64,000 bases of DNA from Flavobacterium hibernum. GTDB lineage: Bacteria; Bacteroidota; Bacteroidia; Flavobacteriales; Flavobacteriaceae. The notes beneath the pieces were generated by a model, which worked only from the letters and a program-made list of their open reading frames with translations, had not been told where the DNA came from and did no database searches. The stretch covers positions 124,001 through 188,000 of the forward strand of contig NZ_JPRK01000011.1 in the NCBI RefSeq assembly GCF_000832125.1, given 5' to 3'. The translations under genes and the position numbers were made by a program. Shown one piece after another: positions 18,093 through 26,739 of the stretch; within the stretch, counting starts at the first letter, position 1; every line of letters begins with the position of its first letter.

Positions 18093-18923
18093 TTAAAAAA
18101 TCCCCATATTTTCCGGTTTGATCGTAAAACCTATCCGTATCATACTTTTATGTTCTTGATAATCAATCAGACTTTCTGTATACCCCACAAACCATTGAAG
18201 CGTTAAATAATAATTTTCAGTTTTATAAGGTCTCCAGTTTACTTGCGTCTGCAATGATCCGTAATTAATAAGACCGCTTCCTTTCCTGAAAAGAATATCG
18301 GCGCTCCATCTTCCGGGCTGTATCTGATAAGTTGCACTTGCTTCACCATAGCCTACATATTTTGTAAGTTCAGGGTTATCTTCTTTATCCACAAGCGGAA
18401 TCCAACCTCTTAGTCCAACAATCCATCGTGGAGAAATTTGTGATTTTAATGAAAATGCAAGCATATTCCAAGTTCTCGAGTAAATAGAGTCTCTACCGTT
18501 TGATTCGTGTTCTAACGAGATTGTTCCGTAAGTAAGTCGGTTGCCCTTTAGATAAAACGGACGAACGATGGCTACACCAGGATTAAAATTAATTTCTGAA
18601 AATGGTTTAGAACTTGCATAAATATCCCAAAACGCTTTTTGTGTATACATTAAATAAGGAAAAAAACCACCCCACAAAGGCTTCGATTTTAATCTTAATT
18701 TAAAACTTACCTGATACTTTACATCAGAATTATCACGCGTAATGCTGGTATTTATTGGTACGCCAGTTAAAAAATAATTGTCTTTATGAACAGAAAAACT
18801 AGGTTCTTTTAACAGCGAATCTGCTGCGCGAAAATTTTTCTTTTCTTCTAAAATTTGAGAAATTTGAGAATTTGATTTGATTGAAAATAAAACAAAAAAA
18901 ATCAATAGGTATTTGAAATGCAT
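18093..18923 (-). CDS. pldA: Outer-membrane phospholipase A (OMPLA-type)
   Basis: The 276-residue protein has a signal peptide (about 1-19). Its body is an alternating-residue beta barrel, the size of Escherichia coli OMPLA. The catalytic motif reads LEHESNGRDSIYSRTWN, placing His139, Ser141 and Asn153 with the same spacing as H142/S144/N156 of the family. NYFLTGVP and YQVSFKLRL near residues 50-78 are also typical of PldA. It hydrolyses phospholipids that reach the outer leaflet of the outer membrane and is normally silent until the membrane is perturbed. The gene stands alone on the minus strand, and a degenerate tRNA-like sequence begins about 28 bases after its stop codon. Confidence 0.9.
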   Translation of the reverse strand: MHFKYLLIFFVLFSIKSNSQISQILEEKKNFRAADSLLKEPSFSVHKDNYFLTGVPINTSITRDNSDVKYQVSFKLRLKSKPLWGGFFPYLMYTQKAFWDIYASSKPFSEINFNPGVAIVRPFYLKGNRLTYGTISLEHESNGRDSIYSRTWNMLAFSLKSQISPRWIVGLRGWIPLVDKEDNPELTKYVGYGEASATYQIQPGRWSADILFRKGSGLINYGSLQTQVNWRPYKTENYYLTLQWFVGYTESLIDYQEHKSMIRIGFTIKPENMGIF

Positions 18924-18990
18924 GTATCTGTATTAAATTGTAATTATTTTAAATTTTTAAAATAAATGTACTTTTTTTTAACACATCGCA

Positions 18991-19023
18991 TTAACTCAAT
19001 AAAAATAAGGTTAACTCAATAAA
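18991..19023. promoter_or_regulatory. 20-bp-spaced direct repeat, possible operator
   Basis: TTAACTCAATAAA occurs at 18991-19003 and again at 19011-19023, start to start exactly 20 bases, about two helical turns. It lies about 70-100 bases upstream of the pldA start, a fitting place for a regulator site. Confidence 0.4.
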
Positions 19024-19228
19024 TTTACACTGTTTTTTTTAGGGATCACAAAATTTTACAGAAACCACTAATCATCTGTAAAAAAAAAGAACCACAATAC
19101 ATTATTATACAACCGTTTAAGCTTTAACTTTTCATGTTTTGCATTGTCTAATACGCTGTTTTTTTCAAACAAAAGGTAAATCAGAATAAATCTTAACAAG
19201 TCAAAAACAGGCATTTCTGCAATTATTT

Positions 19229-19245
19229 TAGTACCTTGTAGTACC
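19229..19245. promoter_or_regulatory. TAGTACC direct repeat upstream of the lipoprotein-antiporter pair
   Basis: TAGTACC is repeated at 19229-19235 and 19239-19245 with a 10-base period, one helical turn. A TAAGTTTC (one mismatch from TAnnTTTG) follows directly at 19246. The arrangement suits a regulated promoter for the two genes that follow. Confidence 0.35.
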
Positions 19246-19316
19246 TAAGTTTCTTTTACACTACTAAAAAAGTGTGAATTTATATTTCTACAAAATCTAA
19301 TCGTAAGACCTTTTTT

Positions 19317-19892
19317 ATGAAAAAAATCCCTCTATTATTATTCCTTGTATGCTTGTTTATTTCATGCGAAAATAAAAAAGAAATTGAACTCCAAAAAAGA
19401 GAACAAGCTTTGAACTTAAGAGAAGAAAAAATAGTCGAAAAAGAAGCTGACTATCAAGCATTACTCCTGTTTCGAGATAGTATTTATGCCTTAAAAGATT
19501 CTATCAAAAACAATATTACTTCAGTAAAAGAATGGCCTGAAAATATTAAGGGTATCTGGAACAGTAAAATGCTTTGTCGTGAATCGAAATGTAATCAATA
19601 CGTAATAGGAGATCAGCGCAATGAAACCTGGGAATTTTTATCGGATTCGACAGGAATTTATACGAATGTTCTAAATAATAAAAAGCTCATTCGCATATTT
19701 AAAGCAAAATATATTGATGATAAAATTATGCTTGAATTTAAAACTGATAGTATTTCGAAAAATAATGCAAAAATAAATGTTGTTCTTGATGATATAAAAG
19801 ATAATGTCATTAAAGGCACTCAGACTATTACGGGACAAGATAATTGTACTGCGAGATTTTCTGTAGAACTTACTCTTCCACAAAAAAAATAA
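19317..19892 (+). CDS. Hypothetical lipoprotein with N-terminal coiled coil
   Basis: The 191-residue protein has lipobox LFISCEN (lipid cysteine at 17). Residues 20-65 are charged with heptad-like spacing (KREQALNLREEKIVEKEADYQ shortened here to its key pattern), suggesting a coiled coil. The C-terminal 120 residues are beta-rich and contain paired cysteines (CRESKC). It ends 3 bases before the antiporter start, so the two genes are co-transcribed and probably work together. A role at the inner or outer membrane in ion or envelope stress is possible but not shown. I do not recognise a named family. Confidence 0.75.
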   Translation: MKKIPLLLFLVCLFISCENKKEIELQKREQALNLREEKIVEKEADYQALLLFRDSIYALKDSIKNNITSVKEWPENIKGIWNSKMLCRESKCNQYVIGDQRNETWEFLSDSTGIYTNVLNNKKLIRIFKAKYIDDKIMLEFKTDSISKNNAKINVVLDDIKDNVIKGTQTITGQDNCTARFSVELTLPQKK

Positions 19893-19895
19893 TAT

Positions 19896-22016
19896 ATGTT
19901 TTTAAGTATACAACACCTTAGCCTGCCTATTGAAGATCCTCTGTTAAAATTTCTAATTGAGCTTATTATAATATTATGTATTCCTCTTTTATTAAACAAG
20001 ATAAAAGTACCACATCTTTTAGGTCTTATCATTGCCGGAGCTGTAATAGGTCCTAACGGATTTAATGTACTAGCCAGAGATAGCAGCGTTGTGGTAACAG
20101 GTACAACGGGACTTCTCTACATCATGTTTTTGGCAGGACTTGAGATTGACATGGGAGATTTTAAAAAGAATAAATGGAAAAGTATCACCTTTTCCATCTA
20201 TACTTTTATAGTACCATTTGTGCTAGGGCTTATTGGCGGTTATTATATATTGCATTTCTCCGTTTTAACCACAGTATTATTTGCCAGCCTCTTTTCGTCT
20301 CATACTCTTATCGTATATCCTATGATAAGCAAACTTGGCATCGCTAAAAAACTGGCCGTAAACATAACTGTTGGCGGGACAATGATTACAGATGTACTAT
20401 CATTGGTTGTATTGGCTGTGGTGGTTGGCATGTCGCAAGGAGAAGTAGGAACTTCATTCTGGGTAAAATTATCCGTTTCTATGATAGTGTTTGCACTTAT
20501 AGTTTTAATCGTGTTTCCTATTATAGCGCGTTGGTTTTTTAAGAATGTCGAAGATAAAATTTCGCAATATATATTTGTTATTGTCATGATATATCTTGCT
20601 GCTTTATTGGCAGAATTAGCCGGAATTGAAGCGATAATTGGAGCTTTCTTTGCCGGTCTTGCGCTAAACAGACTTATACCACATACTTCATCACTTATGA
20701 ACCGCGTAGAATTTGTTGGAAACGCAATTTTCATTCCCTTCTTTCTTATAAGTGTTGGTATGCTTATCGATTTTAACGCTTTTATTCAGAGTTGGGAAAC
20801 ATTGGGTGTAGCTTCGATTATGCTTATAGCTTCGATTGGAGGAAAATACGTAGCAGCTATTTTAACTAAAAAAACATTCAGCCTTACTAATGATGAGGGT
20901 ACACTTATTTTTGGAATGAGTGCAGCTTCTGCGGCAGCGACATTAGCATCTGTAATGGTTGGATACAATATTATTTTATTCGAAAATGAAGCCGGAGAAC
21001 CTGTGCGTCTTTTAAATGAACATGTACTTAACGGAAGTATTTTACTGATATTGGTTTCTTGTACTATTTCATCATTTGTTTCGATGGCAAGTGCTCAAAG
21101 AATAGCAGATTCTGATAAAGAAGAAACGGTAGCAGGAACAAGTCACGAAAATGAAAAAATTCTGTTAGCGTTAAACCATGAAAACACCGTTGAAAAAATA
21201 GTTAATCTTGGCTTGCTCATTAAAACTCAAACCAATAAAGACAGTCTGTTTGCTGTAAATATAATCAATGAAGACAAAAGCGAATCTTCTTCTAAAAATG
21301 CAGAAAAACTACTTGGTGAAGCAGTAAATATGGCTGCTGGAGCAGATGTAAAAATAAATCCTATTACCAGACATGACAATGATGTAGTATTAGGTATTAG
21401 CAATGTTGTAAAAGAACAAAATATTACCGATTTAATCATTGGATTAGAAGAAGAAAAAGGTTTCTCCTCTTCGTTTACATATAATCTTTATAATGGATAC
21501 TTACGAAATAAGGAAATAAATGTCATTATATATCACGCTGTTCAACCGGTTGCCACGATAAAAAAATACGCTGTTCTTATCCCTGCAAATGCAGAACACG
21601 AACCAGGTTTTTTTCATTCATTATTAAGAGTCTGGAATATTGGCAAAAATTCAGGAGCAAAGATGAGCTTTTATGCCAACGATAAAACAACCGAAATTTT
21701 AAAGAGCATTATAAAAAAAGCAAATATTGAAGCTGTTTTTAATACCGTAACTACATGGCAGGAAGCTCAGGAAACAGCCTGCAATTTACTACAGGACGAG
21801 GGTTTGATTGTTTTAATGGCAGACAGAGGAATGAATTCCTATATTTCACAAATGCAAAATGTACCTGAAATTTTAAATAAGAATCTGAGTAACAACAATT
21901 ATATACTAATTTATCCTTTTTCGAAAATTGACAAAACTGTTACTGAAAAGAGAGCTGTAAGTAACCTAGACGATTTTGCTGATATTGGAAAAATTATTGG
22001 ACGAATTTTTAAATAA
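19896..22016 (+). CDS. Cation:proton antiporter, CPA2 family, with C-terminal USP-like domain
   Basis: The 706-residue protein has about 12-13 membrane segments in residues 10-410, typical of Kef/NapA-type monovalent cation:proton exchangers. Signature stretches are LLGLIIAGAVIGPNG and the conserved core around FLAGLEIDMG and SHTLIVYPMISKLGIAK. The C-terminal 280 residues (from about 425) are soluble and resemble tandem universal-stress-protein folds. The protein would exchange Na+ or K+ for H+ across the inner membrane for pH and salt homeostasis. It is translated just after a small lipoprotein gene. An intrinsic terminator follows 43 bases after the stop. Confidence 0.9.
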   Translation: MFLSIQHLSLPIEDPLLKFLIELIIILCIPLLLNKIKVPHLLGLIIAGAVIGPNGFNVLARDSSVVVTGTTGLLYIMFLAGLEIDMGDFKKNKWKSITFSIYTFIVPFVLGLIGGYYILHFSVLTTVLFASLFSSHTLIVYPMISKLGIAKKLAVNITVGGTMITDVLSLVVLAVVVGMSQGEVGTSFWVKLSVSMIVFALIVLIVFPIIARWFFKNVEDKISQYIFVIVMIYLAALLAELAGIEAIIGAFFAGLALNRLIPHTSSLMNRVEFVGNAIFIPFFLISVGMLIDFNAFIQSWETLGVASIMLIASIGGKYVAAILTKKTFSLTNDEGTLIFGMSAASAAATLASVMVGYNIILFENEAGEPVRLLNEHVLNGSILLILVSCTISSFVSMASAQRIADSDKEETVAGTSHENEKILLALNHENTVEKIVNLGLLIKTQTNKDSLFAVNIINEDKSESSSKNAEKLLGEAVNMAAGADVKINPITRHDNDVVLGISNVVKEQNITDLIIGLEEEKGFSSSFTYNLYNGYLRNKEINVIIYHAVQPVATIKKYAVLIPANAEHEPGFFHSLLRVWNIGKNSGAKMSFYANDKTTEILKSIIKKANIEAVFNTVTTWQEAQETACNLLQDEGLIVLMADRGMNSYISQMQNVPEILNKNLSNNNYILIYPFSKIDKTVTEKRAVSNLDDFADIGKIIGRIFK

Positions 22017-22058
22017 AATTAAACACAAATAAGATAAGATCACCACAAAACAAAAAAA

Positions 22059-22085
22059 CCACTCGATTTGAGTGGCTTTTTTTTG
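22059..22085. terminator. Bidirectional intrinsic terminator
   Basis: CCACTC (22059-22064) pairs with GAGTGG (22070-22075) and is followed on the plus strand by a run of eight or more T. Read on the minus strand, the same hairpin follows the tRNA-like sequence at once and also ends in a T-run. It thus serves the antiporter gene and looks like the original terminator of the tRNA relic. Confidence 0.85.
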
Positions 22086-22747
<662 letters not shown>

Positions 22748-23983
22748 CTAATCGAAACGAATAGCTTTAACTGGCGATATCTTCGTTATTATATAGGACG
22801 GGATTAACAACACAACAAAACAAACTGTTACGGTAAGTAAATTCAACAAAGCGATATAACCTAAATTCAAGTATACCGGAGCTTGGTTGACGTAGTAATT
22901 TTCAGGATTCAATTTAACAACCCCAAACTGCTGTTGAATTACCAACAACGAAATACCAATTAAATTACCCCAGAACAATCCACGAACGATAAGATAAAAA
23001 GCATTGTACAGAAATATTTTACGAACTGTCCAGTTATTAGCTCCCAAAGCTTTAAGAATTCCTATCATTTGGGTACGTTCTAAAATAAGAACCAATAAAG
23101 CAACTACCATATTAATTGTAGCCACCAAAATCATTACAACCAATATCACTATTATATTAAAATCAAACAGCTGCAACCAATCGAAAATATAACTGTATTT
23201 TTCTTTTATTGTTTTTGTATCTAAACTTGAAGCCGTCTTCTCGTAAACTTTATCACCAACAACTTTAATATCATTGAAATCTTTAATAAAAACCTCAAAC
23301 GCACCCACTTGATCTGAATTCCATTTATTGATTCGCTGGATATGACGAATATCACCTAATATGTATGTTGCATCAAAATCCTGAAAACCAGAATTAAAAA
23401 TACCGGCAATCTTAAAACGTCGACTATTGGGCAATTTCCCCTTTTCTTCTTTCATAAAAAAGGTATTAAAATAATCTCCGACTTTTAGATTAAGTCTATC
23501 TGCGAGAAATCTTGAAATTAAAACATCTTCATTTAAAGATTTAGAATAATCTGGCAGTTTACCAGCAACTAAATACTCTTGTATGTTTTTCCAATCATAA
23601 TCTGCTCCCACTCCTTTAAAAACGATTCCTTCAAATGCATTTTCCGTCCTGATTATTCCAGCCTTACTAGCGATTGCTTGAATATGACTAACTTCTGGGA
23701 CTGACTTAAAATCTGGGTAAAAATCTTGTTTTTTGGATATTGGAACTAAAGTAACTTCTGAATTATTATTATCGTAATTCGATATTATAATTTGACCATT
23801 AAAAGCCGATACTTTGTCACGTATTTTTTTTTGTAATCCAATTCCAGTCGCAACCGAAACTATCATCATTATTATACCAATTGCAATAGCCGAAATGGCG
23901 ATTTTTATGATCGGTGCCGAAATACTACTTTTAAAATCTCTGGCAGTAATAAGCCGTTTCGCTATAAAATATTCTATATTCAA
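22748..23983 (-). CDS. ABC transporter permease, FtsX/LolE family (TTG start)
   Basis: The 411-residue protein has an N-terminal membrane segment (about 22-48), a periplasmic MacB-type core domain (about 50-260) and three C-terminal membrane segments (FtsX domain, about 275-405, with LVLILERTQMIGILKALGA). This layout fits LolC/LolE-type lipoprotein-releasing permeases. The start is TTG at 23981-23983; an in-frame TAG lies 15 bases before it and no ATG intervenes, while the N-terminus MNIEYFIAKRLI looks complete. No ATPase gene is adjacent, so the partner (LolD-like) must be encoded elsewhere. It would extract lipoproteins or other amphiphiles from the inner membrane. Confidence 0.85.
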   Translation of the reverse strand: MNIEYFIAKRLITARDFKSSISAPIIKIAISAIAIGIIMMIVSVATGIGLQKKIRDKVSAFNGQIIISNYDNNNSEVTLVPISKKQDFYPDFKSVPEVSHIQAIASKAGIIRTENAFEGIVFKGVGADYDWKNIQEYLVAGKLPDYSKSLNEDVLISRFLADRLNLKVGDYFNTFFMKEEKGKLPNSRRFKIAGIFNSGFQDFDATYILGDIRHIQRINKWNSDQVGAFEVFIKDFNDIKVVGDKVYEKTASSLDTKTIKEKYSYIFDWLQLFDFNIIVILVVMILVATINMVVALLVLILERTQMIGILKALGANNWTVRKIFLYNAFYLIVRGLFWGNLIGISLLVIQQQFGVVKLNPENYYVNQAPVYLNLGYIALLNLLTVTVCFVVLLIPSYIITKISPVKAIRFD

Positions 23984-24081
23984 AGTTTCAGCTATCTAAA
24001 TATTATTAATTATCCTTTTCGTAATCGAACGAATCAAAATTACATTTTATAAAACAAAAAGAATTACATCTTTTTAAGTTC

Positions 24082-24576
24082 TTATAAAGGTAACTTCTTT
24101 TTCATTTCTTCTACGATATTATAGGCCGCAGGGCAAATCGCCACATTTTTCAATGTGAGGTCCGTAATTTGATGAAACTTTTTACGATCTGTATGAGGAA
24201 ACTCTCTGCAAGCTTTTGGACGAACATCATAAATCATGCAATAATTATCATTATCCAAAAAGGCACAAGGAACACTTTTTAGCACATAATCTTTATCTTC
24301 ATCAATTCGCAGATATTGCTCAATAAACTGTTGTGGCTTTTGCCTAAATGACTTCGAAATTCTCTCAATATCTGCCAAAGTAAATAACGGCCCCGTTGTT
24401 TTACAACAATTAGCGCATTCTAAGCAATCTGTTTTTTTAAACTCAGCATCATGCAAATCCTGCATGATGTAATCCAAATTCTTAGGTTGTTTCTTTTTAA
24501 GCTTATCGAAATACTTTTTATTCTCGATATGCTTATCTTTGGCTAACTTATTTAAGTTATTTAAAATTTGTTTCAA
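24082..24576 (-). CDS. YkgJ family cysteine-cluster protein (TTG start)
   Basis: The 164-residue protein has a central C-x2-C-x2-CC motif (C51, C54, C57, C58 in CLECANCCKT) and later cysteines in PCAFLDNDNYCMIYDVRPKACREFPH. This is the zinc- or iron-chelating cysteine cluster of the YkgJ/UPF0153 family, whose biochemical role is not firmly established. The initiation codon is TTG (24574-24576): an in-frame TAA precedes it and the next methionine is residue 38. A TAATTTTG element lies 24 bases upstream. The gene is transcribed away from the methyltransferase gene next to it. Confidence 0.85.
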   Translation of the reverse strand: MKQILNNLNKLAKDKHIENKKYFDKLKKKQPKNLDYIMQDLHDAEFKKTDCLECANCCKTTGPLFTLADIERISKSFRQKPQQFIEQYLRIDEDKDYVLKSVPCAFLDNDNYCMIYDVRPKACREFPHTDRKKFHQITDLTLKNVAICPAAYNIVEEMKKKLPL

Positions 24577-24650
24577 GTTTAATTTTTAAAGTTGATTTGC
24601 AAAATTAAACAACTTTAAACTTGAAACCTTAAACTTTGAATTAAAATACG

Positions 24651-25361
24651 ATGAAAGATCTTTTTGGAAAAGCAATGCTCGACTTTCAAACCAATAATTC
24701 ACCTCAAGACATCATTACAGAAACCACAATTTCTGAAGAAGACGAAATGAGTGTCGACTATTTATTTCGGTCTTATAACGAAATGCCTAAACTCGAACAA
24801 AAAGCACTTCAATTGGCAATTGGAAAAACCCTAGATGTTGGATGTGGCGCAGGAAGCCATACCTTGTCTTTGCAAAATGATAGAAATTTAGATGTAACAT
24901 CAATAGATATCTCTGAAAAAGCGATTGAAACCTGCAAACTCAGAGGCGTAAAAAATGCTCAAGTTCAAAATATCCTTAACTTTGAAGGTGAAAAATTTGA
25001 CACGATTATTCTTTTAATGAATGGTGTAGGAATTTTTGGCAAATTAGACAATTGCAACAAGTATTTATCTAAATTAAAATCTCTTTTAAATTCCGGTGGA
25101 CAAATCTTATTAGACAGCTCTGATATTATCTATATGTTTGATGAGGATGAAGATGGCGGAAAATGGATTCCTTCAAATAATGATTATTACGGCGAACTTG
25201 TTTTTAACATCTCCTACAAAGGAGAAAAAGAGGAGCCTTTTGACTGGTTATATTTAGACTACAACACTCTTCAAAATGCAGCAATTGCAAACGGATTAAA
25301 ATGTGAGCTAATTTTAGAAGGCGAACATTATGACTATTTAGCAAAACTTTCAATAGAATAA
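24651..25361 (+). CDS. Class I SAM-dependent methyltransferase
   Basis: The 236-residue protein has the SAM-binding motif LDVGCGAGSH (residues 61-70). Motif II follows as VTSIDISEKAIETCK, with the acidic residue that holds the ribose, and motif III-like FDTIILLMNGVGIF. The rest matches the Rossmann-fold small-molecule methyltransferases. The substrate cannot be told from sequence. A bacillithiol-transferase-like gene begins 11 bases after it, so the two form an operon. Confidence 0.88.
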   Translation: MKDLFGKAMLDFQTNNSPQDIITETTISEEDEMSVDYLFRSYNEMPKLEQKALQLAIGKTLDVGCGAGSHTLSLQNDRNLDVTSIDISEKAIETCKLRGVKNAQVQNILNFEGEKFDTIILLMNGVGIFGKLDNCNKYLSKLKSLLNSGGQILLDSSDIIYMFDEDEDGGKWIPSNNDYYGELVFNISYKGEKEEPFDWLYLDYNTLQNAAIANGLKCELILEGEHYDYLAKLSIE

Positions 25362-25372
25362 ATATCAATATT

Positions 25373-25918
25373 ATGGATCCAGTAGATTTAGAAAAGCTAA
25401 AATACCCTATCGGAAAGTTTGAAGCCCCGAAAGAATATACTTCTGAGTATTTATTAGCAAAAATTGCGATCATCGAATCTTTTCCAGAAAGATTACGAAA
25501 AGAAACTGCTCAGTTAACAGAAGAACAATTAAACACGCCATACCGACCTGGCGGCTGGACGATTCGACAAGTGATTCATCATTGCGCGGAAAGCCATATG
25601 AATTGCTACATCAGAATTAAGTGGTCTTTAACAGAAAACAATCCAGTGATAAAAGCTTATGATGAAGCACTATGGTCTGAACTACCCGATAGCTTAACCA
25701 TGCCTATTGAACCAACGTTGAATTTACTAAACGGATTACATTTTAGATTGGCTTATATAATGAAAAATTTATCACCTGCTGATTTAGAAAAGTCATTTAT
25801 TCATCCGGAAAACAATTCTGAATATCATGTAAAGCAAATAATAGGAATGTATGCGTGGCACAGTGAACATCATTTAGCACACATTACAAATGTAAAACGA
25901 TTAAAAAACTGGAAGTAA
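25373..25918 (+). CDS. YfiT/BstA-like DinB-superfamily protein (putative bacillithiol transferase)
   Basis: The 181-residue protein has a four-helix DinB fold. Metal-ligand histidines are at 70 (VIHHCAES), 163 and 167 (AWHSEHHLAH). Their spacing matches the nickel/zinc triad of Bacillus YfiT (67, 160, 164). YRPGGWTIRQVIHH is a hallmark of the family. BstA enzymes conjugate bacillithiol to electrophiles; many Bacteroidota make this thiol, but no bacillithiol synthesis gene is visible here. It is translated with the methyltransferase upstream and ends in a bidirectional terminator. Confidence 0.88.
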   Translation: MDPVDLEKLKYPIGKFEAPKEYTSEYLLAKIAIIESFPERLRKETAQLTEEQLNTPYRPGGWTIRQVIHHCAESHMNCYIRIKWSLTENNPVIKAYDEALWSELPDSLTMPIEPTLNLLNGLHFRLAYIMKNLSPADLEKSFIHPENNSEYHVKQIIGMYAWHSEHHLAHITNVKRLKNWK

Positions 25919-25960
25919 AAAATCCTGTTTCCTTTTTACACACTGTGTAAAATTTACCTA

Positions 25961-25999
25961 AAAAGTAAAAATCTCTTCAATTGAAGAGATTTTTACTTT
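25961..25999. terminator. Bidirectional intrinsic terminator between bstA-like gene and queE
   Basis: This is a symmetric hairpin: AAAAATCTCTTCAA pairs with TTGAAGAGATTTTT, with A/T runs on both sides, between two convergent genes. Confidence 0.85.
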
Positions 26000-26006
26000 T
26001 TTCCAT

Positions 26007-26639
26007 TTAAGGAATATTTAAATACTTGTGAGTTTGAAGAGATACTCTCCACTTAGGATTATTCATTACATAATCTACTATCAACGGAGTCATTTCTTCT
26101 TTTTTACTCCATTCGGGCTGAAGAAACAAAATAGCATTATCATTTACTAGTTCCGCCTGCTCTTCCGCAAAAATAAAATCGTGTTTATTATAAATAATCA
26201 CTTTTAACTCATGCGCATTATCATATACAGTTTGAGTTGGTAGTTTATTCTTTTTTGGAGAAAGGCAAATCCAATCCCAAATACCAGTTAACGGATAAGC
26301 TCCAGAGGTTTCAATATGAACTCTTAAGTTTTTATTTTTTAATTCCTGCGTTAACAAACTCATATCCCAAGTTAATGGCTCACCTCCTGTAATTACAACA
26401 GTATCAGCCTGACTTGACGCATTTTTCACAATTAAATCAACACTTGTTGGCGGATGCAATTCTGCATTCCAGCTTTCTTTCACATCACACCAGTGACAAC
26501 CAACATCACAACCTCCAATTCGTATAAAGTAAGCGGCTGTCCCAGTATGAAAACCTTCTCCCTGAATGGTATAAAACTCTTCCATCAAAGGCAACATCGC
26601 TCCTTTATTAACTTCTAATTGTATTTCTTTTGATAACAT
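26007..26639 (-). CDS. queE: 7-carboxy-7-deazaguanine synthase QueE
   Basis: The 210-residue radical-SAM enzyme has the cluster motif C44-x3-C48-x2-C51 (CDVGCHWC). The ligand SAM region VVITGGEPLTWD and the EFYTIQGEG start are typical of QueE. It converts 6-carboxytetrahydropterin to 7-carboxy-7-deazaguanine, a step to the tRNA base queuosine. QueA, the enzyme that acts later, is encoded at 51562-52611. A well-formed promoter lies 18 bases upstream of the ATG. Confidence 0.95.
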   Translation of the reverse strand: MLSKEIQLEVNKGAMLPLMEEFYTIQGEGFHTGTAAYFIRIGGCDVGCHWCDVKESWNAELHPPTSVDLIVKNASSQADTVVITGGEPLTWDMSLLTQELKNKNLRVHIETSGAYPLTGIWDWICLSPKKNKLPTQTVYDNAHELKVIIYNKHDFIFAEEQAELVNDNAILFLQPEWSKKEEMTPLIVDYVMNNPKWRVSLQTHKYLNIP

Positions 26640-26656
26640 TATTATATTTTAAAGTG

Positions 26657-26685
26657 CAAAGATAGTCAATTAAATACGGAACAAA
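26657..26685 (-). promoter_or_regulatory. Promoter of queE
   Basis: On the minus strand TTTG (26682-26685) is followed after exactly 17 bases by TATCTTTG (26657-26664). It is a full match to the Bacteroidota TTTG/TAnnTTTG consensus, close to the queE start. The -33 element sits at the edge of the upstream terminator hairpin. Confidence 0.6.
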
Positions 26686-26719
26686 AAAAACCGATAGTTG
26701 TTTGAACTATCGGTTTTTT
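26685..26719 (-). terminator. Intrinsic terminator of the TonB operon
   Basis: AAAAAACCGATAGTT (26685-26699) pairs exactly with 26705-26719. It lies 20 bases after the TPR gene stop codon and ends in T-runs on either strand. Confidence 0.85.
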
Positions 26720-26739
26720 ATTAAACTGAAAATCTATTA

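Larger units (their letters stand above)
18924..19316. other. Divergent intergenic region, 393 bp
   Basis: This region lies between pldA (minus) and a lipoprotein gene (plus). It contains a spaced direct repeat (18991-19023) and a second short one (19229-19245), both listed separately. I see no ORF or RNA gene in it. Confidence 0.6.
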
